From Leptodactylus fallax (lineage: Eukaryota > Chordata > Amphibia > Anura > Leptodactylidae): a DNA stretch of 64,000 nucleotides. The notes below the pieces were generated by a model. It did no database searches and was not told the DNA's origin. It was given only the letters and a program-made list of their open reading frames with translations. Numbering within the stretch: position 1 is the first letter of the stretch; each line of letters opens with the position of its first letter. Shown one piece after another: positions 21,793 to 34,609 of the stretch. The DNA is taken from the NCBI GenBank assembly GCA_947044405.1, contig CAMRHE010000360.1:1508001-1572000 (forward strand), in the 5' to 3' direction. The position numbers and the translations under genes are program-made.

Positions 21793-21823
21793 TTTATATA
21801 GAAAGTGACTTGTGCTGAGTCAC
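21793..21823 (-). promoter_or_regulatory. GSTP copy B core promoter: TATA box and ARE
   Basis: TATATAAA at 21793-21800 and GTGACTCAGCA at 21813-21823 on the minus strand. The second matches the antioxidant-response-element core RTGACnnnGC and the element known in the human GSTP1 promoter. The spacing is the same as in copy C. Confidence 0.85.
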
Positions 21824-22140
21824 AATGACAGCAATACAGCATATAGCATAAGGGGAGGGGCAATCCATCTATAGGTAGCGAGGCAGCCGGACGTACTCTT
21901 GGCATGACATGACATTTCTGTACGTGGAATAAGTAAGTGCACCCCAAGTATCATTACCTTGAAGACCTAAACTAAGGGCAACCGTACACAATAGACTAAA
22001 GGGGATTGAATTTGATTAAAGATGACTTCAACCATGACGATTATTCGTTGTTTTAGCCGGCCAACACTCTGTCATCATCAGTCAAGTAGCCATTGTTCTA
22101 GCCAGCCAACACTCTATCATCATCTGGTAAGAAGTCATTG

Positions 22141-22365
22141 TTTTAGTCGGTCGATACACCATCATTATCAGACAAGTAGCCATAGTTTTAGTCGGCCGAT
22201 ACACCATCATTATCAGACAAGTAGCCATAGTTTTAGTCGGCCGATACACCATCATTATCAGACAAGTAGCCATAGTTTTAGTCGGCCGATACACCATCAT
22301 TATCAGACAAGTAGCCATATTTTTAGTCGGTCGATACACCATCATTATCTAGCAGCTAGTTGTTC
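22141..22365. repeat. 45-bp tandem repeat, about 5 units
   Basis: Unit ttttagtcggccgatacacc…gacaagtagccatag, 340-570 bp upstream of the copy B promoter. Copy C has only the unamplified sequence at 37150-37260. Confidence 0.9.
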
Positions 22366-22985
22366 TTGTAGTTGACCAATGCTTGGAACAATCTCCCTGC
22401 CAAGTTTATTCTAAAACTGTCTGCAAGTACCGAGAAGAATTGATGGAAGGCGAAGGGCAAAGGTCACACCAAATACTGATGGGACTTACATCTCTCTTTT
22501 TTTTTAAATTAATTTTGTTAATTGACAAATGTAGACTATTAACCCTTCTATTTCTGAGAGTTTTCTTACTTTGCAGCGTTTTGCACAGCACTGTATGTGT
22601 CATAAAAGCTTTCTACTATTCATTGTTTTGCAGTAATGTTACTAGGCAACTGTTTTTTTGGAAGAAAAGATAGAAATCGTTTGAGGGAAGAATCTTGGGA
22701 CTGTAGTCAAGTTTATAATATCCGTGCCTGATTCATTTTGATGAAAGTAAATTTTTTGCACACTTGTGGTGGACAGTTCTGTCCTTTTAGGTGTAACACC
22801 GCCACCGGCAGCACTGAACACCCTCTAGGCTATTATGTTTAAGGATGGACAAGATAAAACTCCCTTGGCAAACTGGACCAGCTCCTTCTACTGCTTAACC
22901 TCTTGGCCCAGAAATCCATAGGGTTATCTGCTGGAATATAGGAGCACTCTAGGTAAGACTGTATCTTTTAAAAAAAACAACAAAA
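22366..22985. other. No feature seen
   Basis: AT-rich sequence without recognisable coding or element structure. Confidence 0.4.
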
Positions 22986-22993
22986 AAAAACAA

Positions 22994-23557
22994 CCTTAAA
23001 GTCTATCATTGGGGAAACGATTTTTTAACTGAAGCAATGTTGGAATAGCTTTTATAAAGGCTATTCTACTCCTACCTTTACTTTTCTTCTCGCCGCTGTT
23101 TGTCCAAATAAACATTCTATTCTCATATGTAAATTATGCTCAGGGAGCACCGGTGGCGTTCATCGCTGCAACCCACCTCTTTGAAGCCACTTTGAGTTCA
23201 GGCATAGCCGACTGAGCATGCTCCATCGGCCATTTTTGTTTAGTTTCTTACACCAGTGTACTTCAGAAAAATGGCCGATGGAGAAACAGATGCAAGATGA
23301 ACAGAAGAAGATGCAGGGGACGTGAAAAAGCAGTGCTGGAGACGGGTTGCAGAAATGACGTGGAGTGCTTAGAGCACAGGGGGAATGCCCCTGGTGCTCC
23401 CTGAACATAATTTACATATGAGAATAAAATGTGTTTTTTGGACAAACGGTGGCGAGGAGAAGAAAAGTAAAGGTAGGAGTAGAATAGCCTCTATAAAGGC
23501 TATTCCAACATTGCTTCAGTTAAAAACATGTTTCCCCAATGATAGAATCCCTTTAAC
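22994..23557. mobile_element. Long hairpin MITE, TTAA-flanked, about 560 bp
   Basis: Arms of about 250 bp pair along their length: ctatcattggggaaac / gtttccccaatgatag at the ends, and ctcatatgtaaattatg, gggagcacc, catcggccatttt nearer the centre. Both ends carry TTAA(A), as in piggyBac-type MITEs. No coding capacity. Confidence 0.75.
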
Positions 23558-23700
23558 AAAATAAGATTGCTGCCAATGAAATGGTAACTTGGTCAGTGTT
23601 TGTATAATACAGTAAAAACTGGAGGCACACAGCACAGTGCAGAGCTTCTCCCCCTTTCCACTATGAAATATCTGTCTAAAATTGAATAAATCTAACTAAA

Positions 23701-23890
23701 TTGTGCCCCATAAGTGCTCCTCCTATAATTCTATAAACTGTGCCCCATAAGTACCCCTCCTATAATTCTATAAACTGTGCCCCATAAGTACCCCTCCTAT
23801 AATTCTATAAAATGTGCCCCATAAGTGCTCCTCCTATAATTCTATAAACTGTGCACCATAAGTGCTCTTCCTATAATTCTATAAATTGTT
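23701..23890. repeat. 37-bp tandem repeat, about 5 units
   Basis: Unit tgtgccccataagtacccct then cctataattctataaac, with few changes. Ends next to the hAT-like element. Confidence 0.9.
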
Positions 23891-23895
23891 CTCCT

Positions 23896-25880
23896 CAGTA
23901 GTGTAGCTAGCGGGGGGGTGGAGGAGGCGGCTGTCCCGGGCCCACTGACTCTGTGGGGCCCACCCCGGGGCTACCATTAATACATATTTTATTTTTAACT
24001 AGATCGGTGTCTGCAGACACCGATCTAGTTAAAACACTTCCTGCAATTTGGCTGTCTTGTAAACCGCAAGCCACATGAGAACACAGTCAGACGTCTGCTT
24101 CTCGGCACAGGCAGGCGTGATGACGTCACAACATCGCTCCTCCTGCGCTGAGAAGATAGCAGGTAGGTGAGTATAATTTTTTTTTTTTTGTTGTTTTAGC
24201 TTAGTTGTGGGTATTTTGCTAGTATAAGGGGTTGTTAGGAGGGGAAATTATAACTATAAGGGATGGGGCATTATGAACATAAGGGGGTCATTTATATAAG
24301 GGTTATTGGGCACATTATGAATACAAAGGGGAGGTTATTTATATTAGGAGGCATTATGAACATAAGGGGGTGGTCATTGATATAAGGGGTCATTAGAAGT
24401 GCAGTATTTATGTGAGGGGTAATTCGGGCATAATGAGGGGGGGCAATTAATTTAATTAAGGTGGCACTTGGGTTTATTAAGACTAAGGCCCCACGTAACG
24501 GGCCGCAGCAAAAAAGCACTGCAGGGAAAACCGCGGCAGTAACACATTGTGTTTTTTTCCCGCAGCGCTTTTCACAGAAGGTCCGCAGAGGAAACTTTCG
24601 GCTTCCATTATACCTATAGGGAAACCGCCAGTATTTCTGTAGGTATAATTGACATGCTGCGATTTCCAAAACCGCAATGGTTTTGAAAATCGCAGCATGT
24701 CCGCTGGACGCATTTTTCCGCAATGTGTGGATGGTATTTACTACAATCCCATCCACTTTGCAGGAACTGTAAAATGCTTGTTTTTTTTTCCGTGGCGTTT
24801 TCACCATGTGGGGCCCCCATCCCATCCCCACTTTGCGGGGATACGCTGCGATTTCCAAAACAGTCGCGGTTTTGGAAATCTCAGCATACCTATTGAAACG
24901 CCAGCGGTTTAGATATAATTGAAGCAGAAAGTCCACAGATGAAACCTCTGCAAACATTCTGTGCAAAGTGCTGCAGGAAGAACCGCGATGCGTCGCCACA
25001 GCGTTTTTTTCCCGCAGTGCTTTTTTGCTGCAGGACACCACGTGGGGCCTTGGCCTTAAGGAGTTTTCCAGCTCATTTTTATTGATGATCTATCCTCAGA
25101 ATAAATCATCAATAAGAGATAAGTGATTTCCCACTGATCAGCTGTATGAAGGGGCTCCGGCACCTGTTTATATCACACGCTGTCTGTTTATAGTGTCCGT
25201 GTGATGTCATTCCAGCCTTGTCACATAGACGTGTATAGGACGAGGCTGTAGTTACATGACATGGCCGCTATGAAAAGAATGACACTATGTAAACAGAGAA
25301 GGGGTCATGGCGCTTACACAGGTACCACGGTACATTCAAACAGCTGATCCTCGGGGTCCCGGGTATTGGAACCCCAATCATTTTTTTTTTACCTTTTTTT
25401 TTCTTTTTAATTAGGAAACACCTGGGGCATTATTAATAAGGGGCACTATTTAAAGGGGTGCACAGGGAAGTTATTAATTTAAAAATGCACTTGGGGGTAT
25501 ATTATTCATTATGGGGGGTATATTATATATTTTATAATTGGGGGTAGCAGCAGGATGGGGGCTTTGTGTAGGTGAGGACAATGTGGGTCAGGTGCCTGGA
25601 AAAGTAAGGAGCCAAAGATGTCTGTGCTGTAAACTTTACAGAGACCAGAATAAATGGTCATGGCGGTCCAGATGGAAGAGAAGGGAAATGTGAAGGATTA
25701 GACAGAGACGCCACCTGTAAGTCACTAAATGTTACTGCCCTGTATTCACCTAAATTGTCTGCAGAGCCCTGTGTAGAGCTGCTATATACCACTGTACGCT
25801 CACCTAATATCGGTATACCTAAGTTGGGGGCCCACTTGGACATGTTCGCCCCCTGTGCTGAACCCCTAGCTACGCCTCTG
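23896..25880. mobile_element. hAT-like non-autonomous DNA transposon, 2.0 kb
   Basis: Perfect 8-bp target duplication gttctcct at 23888-23895 and 25881-25888. TIRs CAGTAGTGTAGCTAGCGG and (reversed) CAGAGGCGTAGCTAGGGG. No transposase. It contains a nested MITE at 24483-25056. The right 250 bp are paralogous to 57950-58125. Confidence 0.88.
24483..25056. mobile_element. MITE with GGCCCCACGT inverted ends, nested in the hAT-like element
   Basis: Left end aaggccccacgtaacgg, right end accacgtggggccttgg. Inner sub-repeats (aaaccgcaatggttttg, aaatcgcagcatg) make it internally palindromic. Confidence 0.75.
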
Positions 25881-25959
25881 GTTCTCCTCCAATAATTTTA
25901 CAATATTACAATGGTGTTTTTCCAATAGCAATGTAGCAGCAATTGCTTTGGATCATGGA

Positions 25960-26215
25960 TAAGACATCTCATTTATGTATGTATTCCTCTTACTTGTATA
26001 GTGCCAACATATTCCACAGCGCAGTGCCGTATAGGACTCACAATCTATATCATTGTATCTTTTGGAGAAAACCCCCACAAACACAGAAAGAACATACAAA
26101 CTCCTTGCAGATGTTGTCCTTGGTTAGATTCAAACCAAGTAGTATCATATGTGGATATGACATCTGTCGAGTGATGCCAGAAACCTGCCTAGATCACAGA
26201 GACCATGTTATTCTC
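25960..26215 (-). mobile_element. tRNA-derived SINE fragment
   Basis: Shares ccttgcagatgttgtcctt, acaaactcc and gattcaaacc (B box complement) with the better copy at 56345-56580; degraded at the 5' end. Confidence 0.55.
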
Positions 26216-27823
26216 CTCCCCCTCTGATCTTCTATTTAATGTTACATGTGGCGGTGGCCATTTCATTTGATTCAAGATGAATTGCAAAAGTTTAGGTTTT
26301 AAGAATAAAAAAATTGGGTTGAAACCGGTTTAACTCATCGCTAAATGTTACTGAATTACTTCCCGACAGCTTTATTGTGAAGTTATGTGCTCCCATCCTC
26401 AGCACTGACCTCCTCCCTGCTCCTTCTCCCACAATGTCTAATAATGCAGGTCTATTAGAGCTTTTTTTTTTACACAGGCAGAGTGGTGTGTCCGTACAGG
26501 CAACTCAGTCCTGGTCTATTCTTTTTGCTCATTGATCGAGGTCCTGGGGGTTGGACTCCACCAATAAAATTTTGATGGCCTAATGTATGGAAAGGCCATT
26601 AATATTTATATAGTCACTGCTAATATTTCAACAAACTTTGCAGGAATGACTAGTACAAGCGAATATAAGAAACTTTGTGATATCTCTTTATAAAAAGTGC
26701 CTCTTTCTCCATCACCTGAGCTGAAATTCACTCTCATATTTCTGCTTAAATGTGTTATCCATTTTCCAAAAATTATCTGTAAATACATGCACAGCAAATC
26801 CTCACTGCTCCCTTGTGCACCCTCTGCTTTGCTTTATTTTACTTGCTGCTCCTTGTATCCCGGTTATTTACATGCAGTGAATCTGTGGACAAACTACATT
26901 TCCCATGATTCATCTGCCTGCTCTCACTCTGTGTATCTCTCTTCTCCACTCTCCTCTGTGTGTAAATTTCCTCCCTGCTTCAGGGTCTATTTTGTGTCAC
27001 AGTGTCTGTCTTACATCTCATTTCTTCAGTCCATGAAGCTGCTCTCCTCCATATATCTGAGCAGCCAATAAATCTCTCACAGAGATCAGTATGAGTGGCT
27101 TCAAGGGACAAGGAGCTCATATGCTGCTGTGACGTGTTTCGTTTGCTAGCTGAACTGCTCACAGGGAAGGTAGTGAGTTTACAAAGAAAACATCACAATT
27201 GAAGTCAATGACCTGAAAATAAATCAAATAAACAGCTCTGAATTTAAACAGGATATATACCAGGCAGTGTTTTGTATTGATACATCCTGTTATTAGGCCC
27301 ATATTAAAAAAAAATGGGTAACCCCCTTTAAGCCATCTTGTATCTACAGCAAAACAGACTGCAGCTCAAGGAGGTGTCATATTATGGCTGACAATGGCAG
27401 TCTATATAGAGAGGTGATTGAAAGGAGTGAGCAGGAGCCCAGGGAGAGAGGAAAGAGACACCATGGTAGATAAGAGACTGCTGCAGATTACAGTAAACTT
27501 TGTGGTTCCCCCTAATTTTACTCCCATCAATAGGGCAGTACTTCTTTATGATGTCCTATATGACTCTGCTGATGCTCCTGAGTGACAGTTGTGGAGCAGA
27601 TTCTCCTATTATTTCTATGTGCAGTCTATGGCAGATACCATAGCGAAGCTAGTCTCCACACACCAAGTCAGGGAGAACTGACAATTAGAGATAGAGGCTA
27701 CGGAGGGAAAACTGCTAAAAATACAAGATATAAGCCGTATAATGGCCAGAGATGACGCTGTTCCTCATTCACACACACTTTACCATTGGTTTATACAGTG
27801 TTTGTAGAAAGGTTAGCTGTTTT
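26216..27823. other. Intergenic repeat-rich DNA
   Basis: 26405-26600 matches the repeat flanking copy A (1788-1958 / 2576-2640). The rest has no recognised gene; the 124-aa plus-strand ORF at 26697 is Ser/Cys-rich without domain features. Confidence 0.45.
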
Positions 27824-28676
27824 TAAAGGGTTTTCTGGGCAAAAAACTTTTTTTTTTAAAAAGGTCTGTTAGTGCTATTAATGGGTTAATAAGGGCACAC
27901 AAATACCTTTAGAGTGATTTCACAGTTTCTCTGGGATCTCCTGGCATCCTCTGCATTTGTAGCTTCCTGCAGTCTTAGTTCATGCAATGCATCATGGTAG
28001 TTTTAGGCTGCCCCTCAATCCCTCCCTCCCCCCCCTCTTTCATTCCCTCACACCCCATCCCTGTCTCCCTAGCTATCCCGCCTACTACTAACCCTTCACA
28101 ACTAACTAACTCAGCCCACCCCATCATACTTACCTGTCTTCCTGTCCAGACTTCCTTCTGTGGGGATGGCTCCTCCTCTTCCTCGACGTCTGCCGGCGCG
28201 TGCGCAATAGTCCCAGCATTAAGCTGTAGCCAGCACTCCATCTCTACTGCACAGGCGTGGGAGGCTCCTCTGACCACCCATGCCTGTGCTATAGAGATGA
28301 AGTGCCTGCTGCAGCGCAATAAAATGTATTATTATTATTATTATTATTAATGCTGGGACTCAGGCTCTATTGCGCACGTGCCGGCAGAGGGTGAAAGAAG
28401 AGGAGGAGCCGTCCTCAGAGAAGGAAGACTGGACAGTAAGACAAGTAAGTATGATGGGGTAGGGAAGTAGTATTGGTGACGTTCCGTTTCCAGAAATTGT
28501 GAAACGGAACGTCACCAGATAATCAGAAAATGTGCCTGGGGTGGTCACATGACCGTCCCAGGGATATGGGTAAATATACATTTTTGCTAAAGTAAGTCAT
28601 TTAGAAAGTAGGCGGGGGGAAGGTGTTTAGATTAGTGTAGAAATTGCATTTTATACTGAACAACCCCTTTAAGGTA
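27824..28676. mobile_element. TTAA MITE, copy 1
   Basis: Ends ttaaagggttttctgggc and caacccctttaa. The interior (gcatcctctgcatttgtagc, caatgcatcatg, catacttacctgtcttc, gcgcaatag) matches 40783-41454 in the opposite orientation. Extra sequence with a (ATT)n run at 28328-28349 makes this copy longer. Confidence 0.8.
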
Positions 28677-28779
28677 AATTGCTCACCACATTGTATAAAC
28701 ACAGTGACGCCCCATGATGTCCATTGTTGCTATACATTAGGTTCAAAAGATTTTTTGAGGCTTTCAACATAAAAAACAT

Positions 28780-28785
28780 TTTATT
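28780..28785 (-). terminator. Poly(A) signal of GSTP copy C
   Basis: AATAAA on the minus strand about 60 bp after the stop; same context as copy B. Confidence 0.8.
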
Positions 28786-28844
28786 TCAAGTGGATTATTA
28801 CACCTATACAGTATCAGTGACCGGAGAATATGTGACATTGGGGC

Positions 28845-29030
28845 TCATTTGTGTTTTGGGGTGATGGGTCGCTTATTGCACTTCTCAGATTTCAGGTACT
28901 GGCTGAGTTTTGGCTGGGAGGCAATGCGTTCCACGTAGGCAGCGAGCAGAGGGAACGTGGCCAAACACTTTGGGTCAAGGTCAAGATGACAGTGAAGGAT
29001 GTCCAGCAGGTTGTAGTCAGCGTATGAGAT
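28845..29030 (-). CDS. gstp1: GSTP copy C exon 7
   Basis: 61 codons plus TGA, beginning ISYADYNLLDIL and ending NKRPITPKHK. Three amino-acid differences from copy B were noted (A/T, V/A and C/R). The C-terminal helical domain is intact. Confidence 0.9.
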   Translation of the reverse strand: MSYADYNLLDILHCHLDLDPKCLATFPLLAAYVERIASQPKLSQYLKSEKCNKRPITPKHK

Positions 29031-29888
29031 CTGTAATAAGAAAGAGGAGAAACATTAATCCCGATCCCTACTCTAAAGAGGTCGTGACAACCACTGACAA
29101 GTCTTCCTGCCCTGACTGCCTGCCTCTAGGGTAATATGTCCTTGACTATGTCCCTGACCACTGCCTTTGTGCACGTGAAGCCATCCTGCTATATAGCCCA
29201 CAATGGCCCACATTCGAATGTTGGTTTCAGGAAGAGCAGCACATGAGTGCGATGTGAACGTTTTTGGGTGAGGCAATGCCCCTTTTTGTTATGTGGGAAA
29301 GTTAATGCGTTGGGAGGTGACCAGCACAAAAAGTGACAAAGTCATATGTAAAATGATAGGGAGACTGGCAGACTTCTGAGGACTTCTTCTGGCGCATGCG
29401 CAGTTCTGCAGTGAATCCAGGGCAGTACACCCTGAGTTCAATATGCCTCCGATGTCCTGTCTATATGCAGTGAAGCCGATGTGTACTTCTCTGCACAGGC
29501 GCCGGACTCATCTCTAGGTAAGTATAAAGGCTATTTTTCATTAACCCCTGCATGGACAGGCTTTATATGGACATTTGGGACATTAAACCACTAGTCCATA
29601 AGGGTCTCTTGGAGGTTTAGCATCTCAAACTTGGTGCCAGGTTCCCTTTTACCTCCTCCCTTACTATCACCCAGACTTCCACCCGATCACTCAGCCTAGT
29701 TATTTTGCCACTCTGCCACCTATTGTTCTTTGTACAGTACTGCCGGTATCCAGCATTGCCAGCTTTTGTGGATGGCTCCATTTTTATTCTTACCTTTGTA
29801 GTTTACCCTGCTATCCCTTCACTAAACTACAAATACAGGGGGCCACATGGCTCCAGCCCAGTCTGTCACACCTATAAATTTATTTTAC

Positions 29889-29996
29889 CTTATCTCCGAC
29901 CACAAATTTGGTTCCATTGGAATTGTTGGACAGTATCCTCTCGAATGGTGAGAGTTGGTTGGGCAGATCTTTTATGTATTTCTCCTTACCCGTCTC
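29889..29996 (-). CDS. gstp1: GSTP copy C exon 6
   Basis: 36 codons, ETGKEKYIKDLPNQLSPFER through FVVGDK, phase 0 both ends; acceptor ttcacag, donor GTAAAA. Confidence 0.9.
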
Positions 29997-30099
29997 CTGT
30001 GAAATAGAGATCAATAGTTTTGTACATGTATGTAACACAGCAGGATAAACTTTATAGCAGATGCAGTGTATGGCGCTATCGGGATAGAAGGTCCTCAAG

Positions 30100-30361
30100 A
30101 GAAGTCCTAGAAAGTGACAGTGGTCACACAGAACATGATCTCTCTATAAAGCTCTAGAACAGGGTAGGTGTGTGCAATCTCTCGCTACGGTGGTCAGTGT
30201 TGCACTCCTGCTTATCTAGTTTCCCATAGCACACAGTCGTCCACTGACTACAATGGGCTGACCATGTGGCCGACCCTGTGGCCTAGGGCTGCTGACACTT
30301 TGATTTGACCCTGTTAAAAATTGGTGGAAGATCCTAAAGGTCCTAAGATGACTCTTTGAGC
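30100..30361. other. Intron 5, left part
   Basis: Paralogous to 4110-4480 of copy B (tgttgtcagtg / ttgacttggtc-type stretches); no other feature. Confidence 0.4.
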
Positions 30362-30732
30362 TTAAAGAGGACCTGTCATCAATGCCCCATGACATCTATC
30401 ATCTGATCGGCGCCGTCATTTTGGAGCTTTTTATCCAAATCTGTTCTGCTATCCCAAAGATATAAGGCTTTTTAGTGTTGATGCAGATTAGGGTATATTA
30501 GACAAGTGGGCGGTAACACTGCATGACATGCAGTACACAGAGAACCTGCAGTGTTAGTATATTCTTGGCTAGTATATTCTAATTTACATCAGCACTAGCA
30601 GGGCTTATATCTTTGGAATGGCTGAACAGATTTGGATAAACAAAACACCAAAATGTTCAGGGTGACAGCGCCGATCAGATGGTGGATGTCAGTGGGGTAT
30701 TCAGACCTGGTGACAGGCCATCTTTAAAGGGG
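30362..30732. mobile_element. TTAA hairpin MITE, about 370 bp
   Basis: ttaaagaggacctgtcatca against tggtgacaggccatctttaa, and atcatctgatcggcgc against gcgccgatcagatggt, pair as long inverted arms. TTAA at both ends. Lies in intron 5 of copy C. Confidence 0.8.
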
Positions 30733-30850
30733 CAATGGACCAAAAGTCTATCTTATTTCCATTAGTACAATGTAACATTTCAGGCTGGAAGTGGATACAT
30801 GTTCATGTCTTACTTATCTGACATATGTCAATGCCTGAGAACCTCACCAT

Positions 30851-32199
<1,349 letters not shown>

Positions 32200-32228
32200 T
32201 TATAAACAAGTACGACACATAACACACA

Positions 32229-33051
32229 CAGTGGTGGAACTACCAGCATAGCGGCGGTAGAGGCTGCTATAGGGCCCACGACCTTGGGAGGCCTGGTTAT
32301 TCCCCTGCCTTTTTTTTTAATAGGCAGTTACCTATTGGACTACTTCAACAGCTAATAGCCGCTATTTACTTACAGATCCCCGCTCCTGCCCACGGCCACC
32401 TCTGCTTCCCCTTCAGCCCTCCAGGGGGCCCTGTGCATCCCACATCACGTTGCTGACACTATATAGCACAGCATGCGGGACCTCAAGGCTGAATGGAGAG
32501 GCAGAAGCGGCGGTGGGGAGGATCGGTAAGCAGAGCCGCGGCACTCAGAATATTTGTTGAGAGAACAGAACACATCCGAAACAAAACTGTTCTTATTATA
32601 TTGTGGAATCTCTTCAGACCAGAGTATCATGAACGGAGCCTCAGGGGAGGTGACAAACATAACAAACAGTGTTACTCACCTTTCCTGGGCTCCGGTGTGG
32701 GTCTTCAGGCCTCTTGAATAACGTGAGAGACCACTGAGACCACCTATGATTGGGCGCCAGTGGTCACATGGGTCACACATCATGATGTATAATGACACTG
32801 GTGTAACCCACATGATCTTCGGCCCTCTTGAATGATGTCAGAGATCGCTGAGGCCTGGGATTGGGCCTCAGCACTCTCTGACATCATTCGAGAGGTCCAA
32901 AGACGTGTGCCAGAGCCCAGGCGAGGTGAGCACCACTGTTAGATAGGTTTACTCACCTCCTCTGTGCCTCTGCTCATTATACACTGGGGTCTAAAGGTGG
33001 CCCCAGTCAGAAGTTTGCTATAGGGCCCATTCTATATTAGTTACGCCCCTG
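32229..33051. mobile_element. hAT-like MITE in copy C intron 4
   Basis: Perfect 8-bp target duplication aacacaca (32221-32228, 33052-33059). Ends CAGTGGTGGAACTAC and (reversed) CAGGGGCGTAACTAA, the same TIR class as 23896-25880. The centre holds an inverted repeat related to 9926-10112. Confidence 0.87.
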
Positions 33052-33105
33052 AACACACATACAACTTTACAATGTATAACACCGCGCCAGACACTGAAGT
33101 CTCAC

Positions 33106-33193
33106 CATGTTCTCACCCCAGGTATCTCAGGATGCTGTTGCTCTGATACAGGACAAAGTCTCCATGCTTAAATTGAGGGAGTTGCCCAAAAAC
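33106..33193 (-). CDS. gstp1: GSTP copy C exon 4 with premature TGA
   Basis: VFGQLPQFKHGDFVLYQSNS, then ILRYLG and TGA at 33113-33115 where copy B has CGA (Arg). Normal donor CATG|GTGAGA at 33105. The mutation also creates a second GG|GTGAGA 11 nt upstream, which would shift the frame if used. Confidence 0.9.
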
Positions 33194-33279
33194 CTAAAAA
33201 GCATAGAAAGCAAGTATAAATAAACCGAAAAGATGAGTGAAGACGACTACAATGGAGATGTAATTTGTCCTTCCTTATG

Positions 33280-33740
33280 ATAAAGAGAGACCTGTCTTAT
33301 CCCTTTAGTGGTTTTTACCACTTCAGGACTGGCCATGTTCCCTGGTTCAGCCCCAGACAGATTTTCAATTTTTTTTTCCTTTGGATTATTGAAATATTTT
33401 TGCTTCTTGATGCAGTGATAAATATGGCTTTATTTCTATGCTGTTTTTATTTTTGTGTTTTTACTTTATTTTAATATCTGTGAAACAAAAATGGAGGGGG
33501 GAAACGTGTTTTTCACATTTTTCATGCATTTTTTTTGACACTAAAAATGTTAAAACAGTTCCGAATTTTTACATAGGTGACACATGTTGTGTCGCAGGGG
33601 CGGAGCTACTACCTGTGACATGGGCGTGGTAGAGGTGTTATTTTTTTATTTTTTTTTCTTACTTTTGTCTTTTGTTGATTTATTTTTTACCATACTAGGC
33701 CTTTGGTGGACATTTTAACATTACTTTTGTACACAGCAAT
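33280..33740. repeat. Dispersed repeat family (T-rich), diverged copy
   Basis: Pattern ggccatgttccctggttcag ... tttttggattattgaa ... gtgacatgggcgtggtag resembles the better copies at 41454-41890 and 45876-46310. Confidence 0.4.
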
Positions 33741-34415
33741 CGGGAAGGGCAGGAATGAACTGTCTCTGTCTTCTTTAAGGGAGGAGCGGCTGTTGCACCA
33801 GTATGATCTCCTGCTTAAATCTGCAAGAATATACACATGGGTCCCTAAGATTGTACTGCCCGGACGTATAGAATCAATGGCCATCCATCTTCATAAATCT
33901 GATGAAGAAAATCTGTCTCTCTTTAAAGCGACGGATTAAAATGTTAAAATTCCATCTGCCACCAGGGGGAGCTTATGAGTTTACTGAAAATCGATTTCCT
34001 GCGATCACTATGATCTGCATAAATATGACTCCGATTAGGGGTACACCAGTCATGGGATATCACTACTTTATACCATCATTCGATACGGATCCGATCAGAG
34101 AGTCAGACCACACCACTTTTACATGAAAGAGATATGAAGGTTTTGTAAATTTTTTTCTTGCCGAGACTCACATCTGTCTGTCAAGTAATGGGGTCACATG
34201 AATGTGGCCCATAATGGGTAGAGTTAGTGCCACAGTAGGGTAAGGCTATAATATTAGTATAGGTCCCGCTATGAGGTCTACGTATGTACTGTATACAAAT
34301 AGTTAATACTGTATACTGTACATTTTGGCATTTCTTTTTTAAATAGACTTTATTGACACAGGCCCAACTATACAATAGTAAAGATAAAGCCTGACAGGCC
34401 TCGGGAGCGTCTTAC

Positions 34416-34528
34416 CGCTGTCTTCTTTAGGTCACATTTTCCAGAGAACCAGTCTTGAATCTGCACTTCATCTTCCTTCCATGAAGCCCCCTGGTCAGCG
34501 AGCAGCAGTCTGATGGGCTCGGCCCGTC
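34416..34528 (-). CDS. gstp1: GSTP copy C exon 3
   Basis: 113 bp encoding RAEPIRLLLADQGASWKED and on to KCDLKKTA; both Trp codons are intact, unlike copy B. Acceptor ttttcccag, donor GCG|GTAAGA. Confidence 0.92.
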
Positions 34529-34609
34529 CTGGGAAAATAAATACTCCCATATCAAGGTCTCCGCTCACCGGGACCCCAAACAAATCTTTCATTTCCATAC
34601 AGCAGGGCA

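Larger units (their letters stand above)
2656..21800 (-). pseudogene. gstp1: GSTP copy B: glutathione S-transferase pi pseudogene, split by retroelements
   Basis: The pi-class GST family conjugates glutathione to electrophiles in the cytosol. Exons on the minus strand are: exon 1 21714-~21770 (non-coding plus the A of ATG), exon 3 6583-6695, exon 4 5646-5733, exon 5 4847-4950, exon 6 3904-4011, exon 7 2721-2906. All junctions are AG/GT and phases match copy C. Exon 2 (start codon remainder and catalytic Tyr) is absent: its expected place, next to the intron 1 sequence at 20880, is the truncated edge of a provirus. Exon 3 has two in-frame TGA codons where copy C has Trp. Exons 4-7 are open and still encode typical GSTP sequence. 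The gene is therefore dead by two independent routes. Loss looks fairly recent because exons 4-7 and the promoter are barely degraded. Confidence 0.88.

Noticed and set aside
22022..22375. His/Ser-rich ORF and its antisense partner
   Set aside because: Product of the 45-bp tandem repeat in the upstream region of copy B.
24292..25041. 249-aa minus-strand ORF
   Set aside because: Falls within the palindromic MITE nested in the hAT-like element; the repeated peptide text reflects inverted sub-repeats.
27975..28350. Overlapping 114- and 122-aa ORFs
   Set aside because: Lie inside a TTAA MITE; Pro/Ser-rich with no domain and not conserved in the copy at 40783.
28910..29134. Plus-strand ORF MAGRQCVPRRQRAEG (also at 2786)
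   Set aside because: Antisense of GSTP exon 7 in copies C and B; the real coding strand is minus.
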